From: Bog-473 sp963843365
GTDB taxonomy: Bacteria > Actinomycetota > Acidimicrobiia > Acidimicrobiales > RAAP-2
NCBI GenBank assembly: GCA_963843365.1
Contig: CAWJKG010000002.1
Location: forward strand, 248,001 to 312,000
Reading direction: 5' to 3'
Length of the DNA: 64,000 nucleotides
A program made the translations under genes and the position numbers. Of the stretch, positions 24,984 to 35,411 are shown piece after piece. The notes under the pieces were generated by a model that searched no databases, was not told the origin of the DNA, and saw only the letters and a program-made list of their open reading frames with translations. How positions within the stretch are numbered: position 1 is the first letter of the stretch; every line of letters begins with the position of its first letter.

Positions 24984-25831
24984 CCACGAGTTTCACGACC
25001 TTGCTCGTCGAACAGATCGGGTTGGTGCGGCGGCTCACCCTGAACCGCCCCGAGCACCACAACCCGCTGACACCACGGAGCATGCGGGAGCTCCTGGCCG
25101 CCGTGGACGAGGCGGAAGCCGACGCCGGCGTGCGCGTCATCGTCATCCGCGGCACCGGCCGGTCGTTCTCGTCCGGATACGGCTTCATCGCCGAGGACAC
25201 CGACCCCGGCGACTTCCCGCAGCACGCGGCGATCGAGGGCGACGTGACGGCGATGCTGGCCCTCGGGGACCAGTGGGCCCGGATCTGGAACTGCGCCGTG
25301 CCGGTCATCGCACAGGTGCACGGCAATTGCCTGGCCGGCGGCACGGACCTGGCCCTCCACTGCGATCTCGTGGTCGCCGCCGATGACGCCCGAATCGGGT
25401 TTCCTCCGGTGCGCTCCATGGGCGTCCCGCCGACCAACATGTGGCTCTACCACCTGGGGCCGCAGTGGACGAAGCGCCTGCTCCTGACGGGCGACACCCT
25501 CACGGGGACCGAAGCACGGGAGATCGGCCTCGTCGTCGAGACGGCGCCCGCCGACGAGCTCGACGGCGTCGTCCTGGCACTGGCGGAGCGGATGGCGCTG
25601 ATCGGGCGCGATCTCCTGGTCGCGAACAAGCGCGTCGTCAACATGGGCGTCGAGCTGATGGGACGCGCGCAGCTGCAGCGGTTCGCCGCGCTCAACGACG
25701 CCATCGGCCACCGGGCCCCCGAAGCAGAGGCGTTCTCGGAGCAGATCGCCGCCGTGGGGTTGCGGCAGGCGATCCGGCAACGCGACGCCGCCTTCGACGC
25801 GTTCCGCCCTGGCCCCGGCCGGCCGGGCTAG
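24980..25831 (+). CDS. Enoyl-CoA hydratase/isomerase family protein
   Basis: A 283-aa crotonase-fold protein. RLTLNRPEHHNPLTPRSM and the oxyanion-hole segment AQVHGNCLAGGTDLALHCDL are clear. FSSGYGFIAED replaces the usual FCAGADL stretch, and MGVPPTNMWLYHLGP follows. The two glutamates of classical hydratases are not evident, so a different crotonase-superfamily reaction is possible. GTG start overlapping the ligase stop. Its TAG and the TAG of the convergent decarboxylase share the palindrome CTAG. Confidence 0.88.
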   Translation: MTTSFTTLLVEQIGLVRRLTLNRPEHHNPLTPRSMRELLAAVDEAEADAGVRVIVIRGTGRSFSSGYGFIAEDTDPGDFPQHAAIEGDVTAMLALGDQWARIWNCAVPVIAQVHGNCLAGGTDLALHCDLVVAADDARIGFPPVRSMGVPPTNMWLYHLGPQWTKRLLLTGDTLTGTEAREIGLVVETAPADELDGVVLALAERMALIGRDLLVANKRVVNMGVELMGRAQLQRFAALNDAIGHRAPEAEAFSEQIAAVGLRQAIRQRDAAFDAFRPGPGRPG

Positions 25832-26307
25832 ACGTCGGTGAGTGACGTCTCTGTGATGCCGAGCGCCCGGAGCGTGCGCCCCAGTCCCAGGAAGGCGGAA
25901 AGACACACGGTGAGGTCGAAGATCTCCGCGTCGGTGAACGCACCCCGCAGACGCTCGATGCACGCGTCGTCGATGCTCGTGTGGTCGACGGCAAAACGCT
26001 CGGCGTACTCGACGGCCAAGCGCTCCTGCTCGGAGAGCCCGGCTGCGTCGGCAGTCCCTACCGCGCCGTAGAACGACTCGTCGAGGCCCTGCGCCTTGAC
26101 CGTGTCCGCCCGGAACCCGAGGCAGACCGTGCATTCGTTGAGCTGCGCCATCCGCATTCTCGCCGCCTCGCGCACCCGGGTCGGCAGAATGCTCTTGTTG
26201 TACGCCGCGTGCACGAAGCGTGTCGCGGCCTGGCCCAATTCAGGCTGCAGCGACCAGATCTGCACGGCGTCGCCGCCGTCGCCGACGGGCACATCGAGAC
26301 GGGCCAT
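25828..26307 (-). CDS. Carboxymuconolactone decarboxylase / AhpD-fold protein
   Basis: 159 aa of the AhpD-like helical fold, with ILPTRVREAARMRMAQLNEC, then C-T-V-C and FRADTVKAQGL. The CxxC is present, but the His that follows it in AhpD is replaced (GFR). LSEQERLAVEYAERFAVDH is the second repeat. Probably a thiol-disulfide/peroxidase-like protein. It is divergent from the YceI gene with only 19 nt between start codons. Confidence 0.82.
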   Translation of the reverse strand: MARLDVPVGDGGDAVQIWSLQPELGQAATRFVHAAYNKSILPTRVREAARMRMAQLNECTVCLGFRADTVKAQGLDESFYGAVGTADAAGLSEQERLAVEYAERFAVDHTSIDDACIERLRGAFTDAEIFDLTVCLSAFLGLGRTLRALGITETSLTDV

Positions 26308-26326
26308 GAGCCGACTTTATGCCAGT

Positions 26327-26857
26327 ATGCAAAGGCAGATGGCGCCCACTCGCTACACCCTCGATTCGGTTCGCTCCTGCATCTGGGTGAGCGGACGATC
26401 GAGCCTCCACCCGATCAACACCGAGACACGGGGGATCACCGGGTGGTTCGAGGCGGCGTCGAGGACCGATGGCTCGCTCGACCTGGAGCAGCCGGTCACG
26501 GGCGAATTGGAGCTGGCGGTGGAACGCCTGACCTCGGGCAACCAGCTGTACGACCGCGAGCTGCGGCGCCGCATTGACGCGCGCCGGCACCCCACCATCG
26601 CCGGACGGCTGACGCAGATTGCGCTCGAAGGCGCGCACCCCGGCTATCTGGTGACCGGCGACGTGTCCTTTCACGGCAAGACACGGACGTTCACGCACGC
26701 CATGCGGATTCAGCTGACCGACGAAGGCATCGCACTCACCGGTGAAGACGTCTTCGACATCCGTGAGTTCGGGATGAAGCCGCCCAGCATGCTGATGGTC
26801 CGCGTCTACCCGGAGATCTCCGTCCGGGTCGAGCTCCATGGCGTGCCCACCGCATAG
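26327..26857 (+). CDS. YceI family lipid-binding protein, cytosolic form
   Basis: About 176 aa of the YceI lipocalin-like barrel. Motifs are TRYTLDSVRSCIWVSGRSSL, RGITGWFEAA, SGNQLYDRELRRRIDARRHP and VSFHGKTRTFTHAM. YceI proteins bind isoprenoid lipids. No signal peptide is seen, so this one is cytosolic. The start could be 26327 or the ATG at 26339. A TTTATG -10-like element immediately upstream and the lack of a Shine-Dalgarno favour a leaderless transcript beginning at about 26327. Confidence 0.82.
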   Translation: MQRQMAPTRYTLDSVRSCIWVSGRSSLHPINTETRGITGWFEAASRTDGSLDLEQPVTGELELAVERLTSGNQLYDRELRRRIDARRHPTIAGRLTQIALEGAHPGYLVTGDVSFHGKTRTFTHAMRIQLTDEGIALTGEDVFDIREFGMKPPSMLMVRVYPEISVRVELHGVPTA

Positions 26858-27014
26858 CAACCTCGGACCAGAGGAGCCGCCGTCGGCGTGCTCCCCTCGG
26901 CATCGGCCATTGCGGAGACGACGCTGCCGGCGCAGCGCCGGATGGAGGAGTCCCGCTCCGCGCCAACCGCGACCGGCTTAGAGTCGAGAGCGACACCCGA
27001 ACGAGGGAGCGATC

Positions 27015-28466
27015 ATGGCGAACCCGGAGAAGCCGACCACCACCGACGCCGGGATCCCGGTGGCCAGCGACGAGCACTCGCTCACCGTCGGCCCGGATGG
27101 GCCCATTCTGCTGCAGGACCACTACCTGATTGAGCAGATGGCGAACTTCAACCGCGAGCGCATCCCGGAGCGCCAGCCCCACGCCAAGGGAGGCGGCGCC
27201 TTCGGTTTCTTCGAGGTGACGGAGGATGTCAGCCGGTTCACCAAGGCCGCCGTGTTCCAGCCTGGGGTCAGAACGGACACGCTCATCCGCTTCTCGACCG
27301 TCGCCGGCGAACGCGGCAGCCCCGATACCTGGCGCGACCCACGCGGGTTCGCCTTGAAGTTCTACACGTCCGAAGGCAACTACGACATGGTCGGGAACAA
27401 CACACCCGTGTTCTTCCTGCGCGATCCGATGAAGTTCCAGCACTTCATCCGCTCGCAGAAACGGCGCGCCGATTCCGACCTGCGCGATCACGACATGCAG
27501 TGGGACTTCTGGAGCCTTTCGCCCGAGACGGCGCACCAGGTCGCCTGGCTGATGGGCGATCGCGGGATCCCGAAGTCGTGGCGCCACATGAACGGCTACT
27601 CCAGCCACACGTACATGTGGGTCAATGCCCAGGGTGAGAGGTTCTGGGTCAAGTACCACTTCAAGACGAACCAGGGCATTGAGTTCCTGACCCAGGAGGA
27701 CGCCGACAGGATCGCCGGCCAAGACGGCGACTACCACCGCCGCGACCTGTTCGAGGCGATCGGGCAGGGCGATCATCCGAGCTGGACCCTGCGGGTGCAG
27801 CTCATGCCCTTCGAGGATGCGCGCGCGTACCGTTTCAACCCCTTCGACCTCACCAAGGTCTGGCCTCACGGGGACTACCCGCTGCACGAGGTCGGCCGAC
27901 TCACTCTCGACCGCAACCCGACGGACTTCCACGCGGAGATTGAGCAGGCCGCGTTCGAACCGAACAACCTGGTGCCCGGCATCGGCGTCAGTCCGGACAA
28001 AATGCTGCTCGCCCGCGTCTTCTCCTACGCCGACGCCCACCGCGCCCGCATGGGGGTGAACTACAAGCAGATCCCGGTCAACGCGCCGCAGGCCCCCGTC
28101 CACAGCTACAGCAAGGACGGTGCCATGCGCATGCAGAAAGTGGCCGACCCCGTGTACGCGCCCAACTCAAAGGGTGGGCCCACGGCCGACCCGCAGCGCT
28201 ACCCCTACGTCGAGAAGTGGGAAGCCGACGGAGAGTTCGTCCATGCGGCCTACACGCTGCACCCGGAGGACGATGACTGGGGCCAGGCCGGGACGCTGGT
28301 ACGCGAGGTCATGGACGACGCGGCGCGTGATCGCCTCGTGTCCAACGTCGTGGGACATCTGAGCCAGGGGGTCACGCCACCCGTCCTGCATCGCGCCGTC
28401 GAGTACTGGCGTCACATCGACAAGGGTGTCGGCGACCGCATCGCCGACGGAGTGGGGCTCTCCTAG
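27015..28466 (+). CDS. katA: Monofunctional heme catalase (clade 3, small subunit)
   Basis: A 483-aa catalase. The distal His56 is in RIPERQPHAKGGGAFGFF. The active-site Asn is in DMVGNNTPVFFLRDP (Asn128/129), and proximal Tyr338 is in LLARVFSYADAHRARMG. HPSWTLRVQLMPFEDA and NPFDLTKVWPH are diagnostic. It decomposes hydrogen peroxide in the cytosol. Start ATG with GAGGGAG upstream. No OxyR/PerR gene is adjacent. A hairpin at 28470-28483 separates it from a convergent small gene. Confidence 0.95.
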   Translation: MANPEKPTTTDAGIPVASDEHSLTVGPDGPILLQDHYLIEQMANFNRERIPERQPHAKGGGAFGFFEVTEDVSRFTKAAVFQPGVRTDTLIRFSTVAGERGSPDTWRDPRGFALKFYTSEGNYDMVGNNTPVFFLRDPMKFQHFIRSQKRRADSDLRDHDMQWDFWSLSPETAHQVAWLMGDRGIPKSWRHMNGYSSHTYMWVNAQGERFWVKYHFKTNQGIEFLTQEDADRIAGQDGDYHRRDLFEAIGQGDHPSWTLRVQLMPFEDARAYRFNPFDLTKVWPHGDYPLHEVGRLTLDRNPTDFHAEIEQAAFEPNNLVPGIGVSPDKMLLARVFSYADAHRARMGVNYKQIPVNAPQAPVHSYSKDGAMRMQKVADPVYAPNSKGGPTADPQRYPYVEKWEADGEFVHAAYTLHPEDDDWGQAGTLVREVMDDAARDRLVSNVVGHLSQGVTPPVLHRAVEYWRHIDKGVGDRIADGVGLS

Positions 28467-28469
28467 TTC

Positions 28470-28483
28470 GTCCCCACGGGGAC
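28470..28483. terminator. Short perfect hairpin between convergent genes
   Basis: GTCCCC-AC-GGGGAC lies 4 nt after the catalase stop and just beyond the stop of the convergent 68-aa gene. It is a compact GC stem able to act in both directions. No T-tract is present, so the terminator role is inferred from position. Confidence 0.45.
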
Positions 28484-28484
28484 T

Positions 28485-28691
28485 TCAGTCCTCCGGCTCG
28501 GTGGCCGGGGGGATGATGAAGTGCAAGTGGTGCTCCGCCTCGAAGTAGCGCAGCCAGATGTCCTCAATGTCCTCGACGTGCTTGGTGGCCAGGTAGGCCT
28601 CGCGGGCCCACTTCTCCATTTCGGCGACCCGCTCGGCCGCGCGCTGCACCTCGTCGGCCGAGAGCGCCTTGAATTCCTGATGACCCGGCAT
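28485..28691 (-). CDS. Small acidic helical protein, unknown function
   Basis: 68 aa, rich in Glu, Ala and His, mostly predicted helix (DEVQRAAERVAEMEKWAREA, then WLRYFEAEHHLHFIIPP). I do not recognise the family. A good ribosome site (GGAGGTCAGGC) and a CATAAT element shortly upstream support expression. It lies convergent to catalase, with tRNA-Arg further upstream; no functional link can be claimed. The stretch 28692-28899 contains only its promoter region, with no gene seen. Confidence 0.55.
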   Translation of the reverse strand: MPGHQEFKALSADEVQRAAERVAEMEKWAREAYLATKHVEDIEDIWLRYFEAEHHLHFIIPPATEPED

Positions 28692-28899
28692 GAATGCCTG
28701 ACCTCCTCAATTATGAGCGCCGACGACGTCGCGGACTCCAGGATCAGAGCGTGTGCCCGCCCTCCGTCCCACGCGAAGTGGGCATGCTAATGCGCACTGG
28801 TCCGACGGCATCGCCACCGTTTCGGAGCCGAACGGATCTGTTTCGACTCGCTGCATCGGCGAATTTTCGAGCAGCACAGACGAGGACAAGCCCAGCGGG

Positions 28900-28971
28900 C
28901 GCCCCCGGGAGGATTCGAACCTCCGCACACGGTTTAGGAAACCGATGCTCTATCCCCTGAGCTACGGGGGC
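28900..28971 (-). tRNA. tRNA-Arg (anticodon CCT)
   Basis: The minus strand folds as a cloverleaf. Acceptor GCCCCCG pairs with CGGGGGC, followed by discriminator G at 28900. The D-arm is GCTC...GAGC, the anticodon loop is TTCCTAA with anticodon CCT (reads AGG), and the T-arm is GGAGG-TTCGAAT-CCTCC. CCA is not encoded. The region 28972-29217 between it and the AdoHcy hydrolase gene shows no further gene. Confidence 0.95.
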
Positions 28972-29217
28972 CAGACCAGCTGTCAGGACCTCACAGTACT
29001 TTCGCAACGGAAGGCGGCCGGGACCACCACCGAGAGCATGTGACGGGTCCGCGAACCCTCCTGCAGGGGAGTGTGGCCGCCAGCCGGCCCCCAGGCTCTA
29101 TCCTTGGCCCTGGGTACGCGGCCTCCGACAGAGGTCGGAGCACGTGCGTTGCGCTTCCGCCGTCCGGCCCGCCGCATCGTTGCGCGCCTGCGCACGTCCA
29201 ACCCAAAGGAGCATGCA

Positions 29218-30656
<1,439 letters not shown>

Positions 30657-30660
<4 letters not shown>

Positions 30661-31355
30661 GCGGTCGTCAGCCCAGCGTGGCGGTGGCGATCACCGTCCC
30701 GCTGGGCGAGACCACCTCGGCGGTGCGCACGTCGCCGGGGCGTACGGGGAGCGGCGCCGTCCAGGCCCCGTAGCCCCCATGGGCGTCGAAGGTCCCGACG
30801 TCGTGGGTCACGCCGTCGTGCGTGACGACGACACAGTGCACCGTGCCCGTGCGCGGTCGAGTCGTCGAGCATCATCGACATCCAGGGCTTGGCCGTGCCC
30901 CAGACCACCACGCGCCCGACCATCTCGCCGTGGGAGACCAGCGCCGCCGTCTCCGCCCGGTGCGCGGCCGGCGACGGCGCGCCGCTGGTCGGGGCCGGCG
31001 CGGGTGACGACGTCAGGCTGAGACCAAGCCCCAGCGCCAGTGCGGCGGCGGCGACGCCCACCACCGCCGGCACCCAGCGCGACGGGCGCAGCCGCCGGCG
31101 GCGCGGCGAGTCCGTCACACCCATCCGCTCGAAGAGGCGCACCTCGAAACCGAGCGGCGGCTCCATCTCCGGTGCCGCCATCACGACCGAGTCGGCCGTG
31201 CGGGACAGGACCTCCAATTCCTCGGCACAGCGCGCACACTGTTCGACGTGCGAGAGCACCTGTGCCCGGGCGCGCCCCGTCAGGACCCCGAGCGCCAACT
31301 CGGCCAGCTCGTCCTCGTACTCCTCGCAGCCCTGCCCCCGCACGTCATCGCTCAT
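30657..31355 (-). CDS. Anti-sigma factor (RskA-like, zinc-finger), frameshifted near its 3' end
   Basis: The N-terminal anti-sigma domain has H-V-E-Q-C-A-R-C (Hx3CxxC zinc motif) in LSHVEQCARCAEELEVL. One transmembrane helix (WVPAVVGVAAAALALGLGLS) follows. The outer RskA domain then runs through LVSHGEMVGRVVVWGTAKPW. As given, the frame after MMLDDSTAHG is low-complexity and Arg-rich. Removing one base of the C run at 30846-30848 gives TVHCVVVTHDGVTHDVGTFD ... SGTVIATATLG and a stop at 30668, the normal RskA ending. It overlaps the sigma gene by 11 nt and should hold that sigma factor at the membrane. Confidence 0.85.
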
Positions 31356-31935
31356 CGCGCGCGTCCTCCACCCGCTCGACAGCCGCCCGCAGCCGGAGCA
31401 GGCCGGTCCTGATACGCGTCTTCGCCGTCCCCAGCGGGATCCCCTCGGACTCGCTGATCTCGAGCGCCGTCCGCCCGTAGACCGCCGCCAGGACGACGGC
31501 GCGGCGCTGCTCGTCCGGCAGCACCTGCAGCGCGGACCGCACCAGGTGGCGCACGTCGCCCCGGCGCACCGAGTCCTCGGGGTTGTGCTCGGCGCTGGCG
31601 AGGACCGTGGCGGTGAAGTCGTCCGGGTCGGTCGGCACGGCCCGGCGCAGCCGCAGGGCGTCGATGGCCAGGTTGCGGGTGATCGTCAGGACCCACGAGG
31701 TCACCGAGCCCCGCCGCGGGTCGAACACCGGCGCATGCCGCCACACCCGCAGCATCGCCTCCTGGGCCACGTCCTCGGCCACGCCGGCATCGCTCGTCAT
31801 GGAGTAGGCCAGGCCGAACACCCTGCGCTGGTAGCGCCGGGTGAACGTGACCGCCGCGGACTGGTCCCCCACCGCCATGCCGGCGAGCAGGGCCTCGTCG
31901 GGCGCTTCGTCCCCGGCCACACGCGATTCTCTCAT
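31345..31935 (-). CDS. ECF sigma factor (SigK-like)
   Basis: 196 aa. The region 2 core is RYQRRVFGLAYSMTSDAGVA followed by EDVAQEAMLRVWRHAPVFDP. Region 4 is LPDEQRRAVVLAAVYGRTAL and GIPLGTAKTRIRTGLLRLR. There is no region 1 or 3. The anti-sigma gene follows with an 11-nt overlap, the standard paired arrangement. It is divergent from a four-helix membrane protein gene 80 nt away that may be part of the regulon. SigK/RskA-type systems respond to redox or envelope signals, but the signal here is unknown. Confidence 0.92.
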   Translation of the reverse strand: MRESRVAGDEAPDEALLAGMAVGDQSAAVTFTRRYQRRVFGLAYSMTSDAGVAEDVAQEAMLRVWRHAPVFDPRRGSVTSWVLTITRNLAIDALRLRRAVPTDPDDFTATVLASAEHNPEDSVRRGDVRHLVRSALQVLPDEQRRAVVLAAVYGRTALEISESEGIPLGTAKTRIRTGLLRLRAAVERVEDARDER

Positions 31936-32015
31936 CCACAGCTCTACGGACGGGCCCGGGCCCGGGATTCACCCTGTCCCCCAATCCCGGCCGGCCCCCG
32001 ATCCGTATCCCTGTC

Positions 32016-32546
32016 GTGGTCACGACCAGCGCCGACATCCGCCCTCCGGCCCGTCTCCGAATGGCTTCCGTGCGCACGCTCCGGTCCCTGTTGCTGGCCG
32101 GCCCGGGGCGCTCCCGCCGGCCCCTCGACGTGACGGCAACTGTCGCCTTCGTCGCCGGTGGGGTGCTCCTGGTCTGGTCCGCCTTCATCCACTTCCACCT
32201 CTGGGACGAGGCCGACGGGTACCGCTCCATCCCCACCATCGGTCCCCTCTTCCTGCTGCAGTCCATCAGCGCGCTGGTGATCGGCATCGCCCTGGTCGCC
32301 GTGCGCCGGCTGTGGGCCGCCCTGATCGGCATCGGGTTCGCCCTGGCCACCATCGCGGGCTTCCTGCTGTCGGTGGCGCGCGGCCTCTTCGGCTTCAAGG
32401 ACTCGTGGCTGGCCCCCTTCGCCACGCAGGCATTCACGATCGAGGTCCTCGCCGTGGTGGTGCTGACCGCCGCCGCCGCCCTGTGCCTCGCCAGAACGGC
32501 CCCCCACGCTCGCGCCGGCGCTACCCCAGCCGGCACCGCGACGTAG
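32016..32546 (+). CDS. Four-helix membrane protein, unknown function
   Basis: 176 aa with four clear hydrophobic helices (TATVAFVAGGVLLVWSAFIH; GPLFLLQSISALVIGIALVA; LIGIGFALATIAGFLLSVA; FTIEVLAVVVLTAAAALCL). A His-rich, Trp-containing loop, FIHFHLWDEADGYRSIP, follows TM1. I do not recognise a named family. It is divergent from the ECF sigma gene. Start GTG 32016, or ATG 32061, which would remove a 15-residue basic stretch. A GTAGG/CCTAC palindrome at the stop codon may aid termination. Confidence 0.6.
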   Translation: MVTTSADIRPPARLRMASVRTLRSLLLAGPGRSRRPLDVTATVAFVAGGVLLVWSAFIHFHLWDEADGYRSIPTIGPLFLLQSISALVIGIALVAVRRLWAALIGIGFALATIAGFLLSVARGLFGFKDSWLAPFATQAFTIEVLAVVVLTAAAALCLARTAPHARAGATPAGTAT

Positions 32547-32612
32547 GGGCCCTACCGAGCCGGGCCTCGCGTCCCCTTCTCCCGGTGGGGCGCAGGCCCG
32601 ACTCGGGCCCTC

Positions 32613-33434
32613 TCAGCGGAGCCCGGCGAACAGATCGTCCTCCGGCACCGGCGCTCCCGTCGAGTCCTGCACCCGGATGAAGCTCTCCGAGCCCATGAGG
32701 GACGAGAACAGCTCCACACCCATCTGGAGGAAGAAGATGTTGTCGCTCTGGCTGGCGTGCGCCGCCAGCGACGCGTACTTGCGTGCCGCCACCGCGCTGC
32801 AGTCGACCGTCGTCGTGATCAACTCGTCGGGCGTCCCGAAGTCGGGGTTCTCCTCGACTTCGGCCGGCTGCTCGATCCCGGCCTCGGCCAGCACCTCGCC
32901 GAAGCCGCGGATCAGCGAGCGCGCCACCGCGGTGTAGTAGAGCTTCGCCGGGATCCCGGACTCGGCGATGGCGGCGCGCGTGACCCGGTTGGCTTGAATG
33001 TGATCGGGGTGCCCGTAGAAGCCGTTCTCGTCGTAGGTCACGACGACCTGGGGCTCGAAGGTGCGCATCAGCGCGGCCAACCGGCTGGCCGCGTCCGCCA
33101 CCGGCGCGTGCCAGAAGGCGTCGGGGGCGTCGTTCTGCGGCCACCCCATCATCCCGGAGTCGTGGTATCCCAGCAGTTCGAGATGGTCCACGCCCAACAC
33201 CTCGCAGCTCGCCTCGAGCTCCTTGCGGCGGAGCGGAACCACAACGCTCTCGTCGTGTCCGGGTTGATCGGGTTTGACGCCGCCCGGCGCGTCCCCGAGC
33301 TCGCCGTTGGTGCACGTGACGAGCACGGTGCGCACCCCTTCGGCGCTGTAGCGGGCGAGGATCCCGCCGGTGCCGATCGCCTCGTCGTCCGGATGGGCGT
33401 GGACGGCCATGAGGGTCAGGGGGCGCTCGGGCAT
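32613..33434 (-). CDS. PIG-L family deacetylase (mycothiol MshB/Mca-like)
   Basis: 273 aa. The zinc site is A-H14-P-D-D17-E18 near the N-terminus with H142-P-D-H145 (GFYGHPDHIQANR), as in MshB and Mca. VTCTNGELGDAP, LELLGYHDSGMMGWP and VVVTYDENGFYG are typical. These zinc enzymes deacetylate GlcNAc-inositol or cleave mycothiol S-conjugates; which of the two applies cannot be told. The presence of either fits an actinobacterium. It lies downstream of an LLM gene with a 34-nt gap. Confidence 0.88.
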   Translation of the reverse strand: MPERPLTLMAVHAHPDDEAIGTGGILARYSAEGVRTVLVTCTNGELGDAPGGVKPDQPGHDESVVVPLRRKELEASCEVLGVDHLELLGYHDSGMMGWPQNDAPDAFWHAPVADAASRLAALMRTFEPQVVVTYDENGFYGHPDHIQANRVTRAAIAESGIPAKLYYTAVARSLIRGFGEVLAEAGIEQPAEVEENPDFGTPDELITTTVDCSAVAARKYASLAAHASQSDNIFFLQMGVELFSSLMGSESFIRVQDSTGAPVPEDDLFAGLR

Positions 33435-33468
33435 GGAGGCAGCGTAGGGGTCGGCGCCGCTGCCGCGA

Positions 33469-34362
33469 TCAGGTCTGCAGATCGCCCACCGCGTCGGCCA
33501 GCTGCTCCAGCTCGGCCGGCCACTCGGCCGGCGGCGCCATGGGGCGCACGATGAACTTGGAGAAGCCGACCGCCAAGAAACGCTCGAGCATGCTGCGCAG
33601 GCCGCCGCGTCCGACCGGCACGATCTCTTCCAGCGGGCGGCCGCGGGCCCGCCGGGCCAAGGGCGACGACGCCAGCGCGCCGACGTCCGTCCCCTCCGGC
33701 GCGTAGGCCAGGCTGACCCCGAAGTGCTCGGGGCTGATGGCGCGGCCGTGTGCGGCCGCCACCCGGTCGATCTCCGCCTTGCCCGCGGCGGCGTCCGCCG
33801 GCGTGCAGAAGGCGGGGATCCAGCCGTCGGCCAGGCGCCCGCAGCGGTCGAGCGCCGCCGGCACGTTGCCCCCCAGCCAGACGTCGAACGGATGTTGTGC
33901 CGGCTGCGGCGACACCGAGACGTCGGCGAACGACCCGGCGGGCCCGTCGTGACTGACCACCTCCCCCGCCCACAGCCGCCGCAGCACGGGCAGCGCATCC
34001 TCCATCTGCTCGGCCCGCGTTGCACTGGGAATGCCGATGGCGCTGCGCTCGCCGCCGACGCCGAGGCCGGGCACGAACGTCAACAGGAAGCGCCCGCCCG
34101 ACAGCACGTCGAGCGTGGCCACCGCCTTGGCCAGCCAGACCAGGTTGCGCCCAGGCAGGAGCATGGTCGTCCCGATCTTGAGCCCCGGGCACGCGCCGGC
34201 GACCCAGGCCAGCCCGACTAGCGGGTCGGGCCCGGGGCGCGTCAACACCTCGGGCAGCCACAGTGAGTCGAAGCCGCGCCCGGTGATCCCCTGCGCCAGC
34301 GCGACGGTGGCCTCGGGGCCGAGGTTCTCGCCGCCGGCACTGATGCCGATGCGAACCTTCAC
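33469..34362 (-). CDS. LLM-class (F420-dependent-type) oxidoreductase
   Basis: A 297-aa luciferase-like barrel. Motifs are GFDSLWLPEVLTRPGPDPLV, KIGTTMLLPGRNLVWLAKAV, DVLSGGRFLLTFVPGLG, DVWLGGNVPAALDRCGRLAD and DGWIPAFCTP. Such proteins use F420 or FMN for hydride transfer; the pattern fits the F420 subgroup in actinobacteria. Start GTG overlapping the threonine aldolase stop by 4 nt. Substrate unknown. Confidence 0.86.
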   Translation of the reverse strand: MKVRIGISAGGENLGPEATVALAQGITGRGFDSLWLPEVLTRPGPDPLVGLAWVAGACPGLKIGTTMLLPGRNLVWLAKAVATLDVLSGGRFLLTFVPGLGVGGERSAIGIPSATRAEQMEDALPVLRRLWAGEVVSHDGPAGSFADVSVSPQPAQHPFDVWLGGNVPAALDRCGRLADGWIPAFCTPADAAAGKAEIDRVAAAHGRAISPEHFGVSLAYAPEGTDVGALASSPLARRARGRPLEEIVPVGRGGLRSMLERFLAVGFSKFIVRPMAPPAEWPAELEQLADAVGDLQT

Positions 34363-35375
34363 GGCGCGTCCCGCAGTGCCGCCACCGCGCGCACCACCCC
34401 GGCGTCGTCGACGTCGCGGTGCGTGACGAAGCGCACGATCTCGGGTGCGATGGCGTGCGCCAGCACCCCGTGGCCCTCCAGGTGCGCCAGGAGTTTCTCG
34501 GGTGCGGGGTGGGCGAACGCCACGATGTTGGTGCGCACCGAGGCCGGCGCCAGCCCGCACTCGGGCCACCGCTCCGCCACGGCGTCGGCCAGGCGCGCGG
34601 CGCGGGCGTGGTCCTCGTGCAGGCGGTCGACCATCTCGTGCAGGGCGAGCAGGCCCGGTGCCGCCAGGACGCCCGCCTGGCGCATGCCGCCCCCGAGTCG
34701 CTTGCGGGCCAGCCGGGCCGCGGCCACCACCTCCTCGTCTCCCGCCAACAGCGAGCCCACCGGAGCGCAGAGCCCCTTCGACAGGCAACACATGACCGTG
34801 GTGGCGGCGGCGGCCCACTCGGCCGCGGGGACACCCGTCGCCACCTCCGCGTTGAACAGGCGGGCGCCGTCCATGTGGATGGGAACCGTCCCTGCCGCGT
34901 CGACGAGCGCCTGCAGGGCTGCCGTCGTCCAGGGCGCACCCGACGCCGCCATGTGCGTGTTCTCAATGCTGACGAGTGAGACCACGGGTTGATGATGCGC
35001 GGCCGACCCGATCGCGTGCCGCACGTCGCCCGCGTCCAGCGTGCCGCCGCTGTCGTCGACCGCAATGAATTGGATTCCCGCGTTGAGCGCGGCCGCACCG
35101 AACTCGTAGGCGACCACATGCTGACGGCACCCCGCCACCACCGCCGTCCCGGGCGTGGTGAGGACGCGCACGGCGATCTGGTTGGCCATCACCCCCGACG
35201 GGACGAAGAGCGCGGCCGGCTTGCCCAGCCGCGCCGCGAAGGCCTCCTCGAGCGCGCGCACCGTGGGATCCTCGCCGTAGTCGTCGTCACCGACATCGGC
35301 CTCCGCCATGGCCCGGCGCATGGCCGCAGTCGGTGTCGTGACGGTGTCACTGCGCAGGTCGACCACGTCGGGCAC
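34359..35375 (-). CDS. ltaE: Low-specificity threonine aldolase (PLP)
   Basis: 338 aa, fold-type I PLP enzyme. It opens with VDLRSDTVTTPTAAMRRAM, then DVGDDDYGEDPTVRALEE. HMDGAR with Asp169 lies near the PLP ring nitrogen. The Schiff-base Lys200 is in CCLSKGLCAPVGS. It splits threonine or allo-threonine to glycine and acetaldehyde. It is first of a probable three-gene unit with the LLM and PIG-L genes, and divergent from a thioesterase gene. Confidence 0.92.
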   Translation of the reverse strand: MPDVVDLRSDTVTTPTAAMRRAMAEADVGDDDYGEDPTVRALEEAFAARLGKPAALFVPSGVMANQIAVRVLTTPGTAVVAGCRQHVVAYEFGAAALNAGIQFIAVDDSGGTLDAGDVRHAIGSAAHHQPVVSLVSIENTHMAASGAPWTTAALQALVDAAGTVPIHMDGARLFNAEVATGVPAAEWAAAATTVMCCLSKGLCAPVGSLLAGDEEVVAAARLARKRLGGGMRQAGVLAAPGLLALHEMVDRLHEDHARAARLADAVAERWPECGLAPASVRTNIVAFAHPAPEKLLAHLEGHGVLAHAIAPEIVRFVTHRDVDDAGVVRAVAALRDAP

Positions 35376-35411
35376 GCGCTCAGGCTAACGGCGCGCCGAT
35401 AACATCCCGCG

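Noticed and set aside
28972..29217. Possible SAH riboswitch before ahcY
   Set aside because: I looked for the conserved SAH-riboswitch core and pseudoknot strings and did not find them; only an ordinary Shine-Dalgarno is visible. A covariance-model scan would be decisive.
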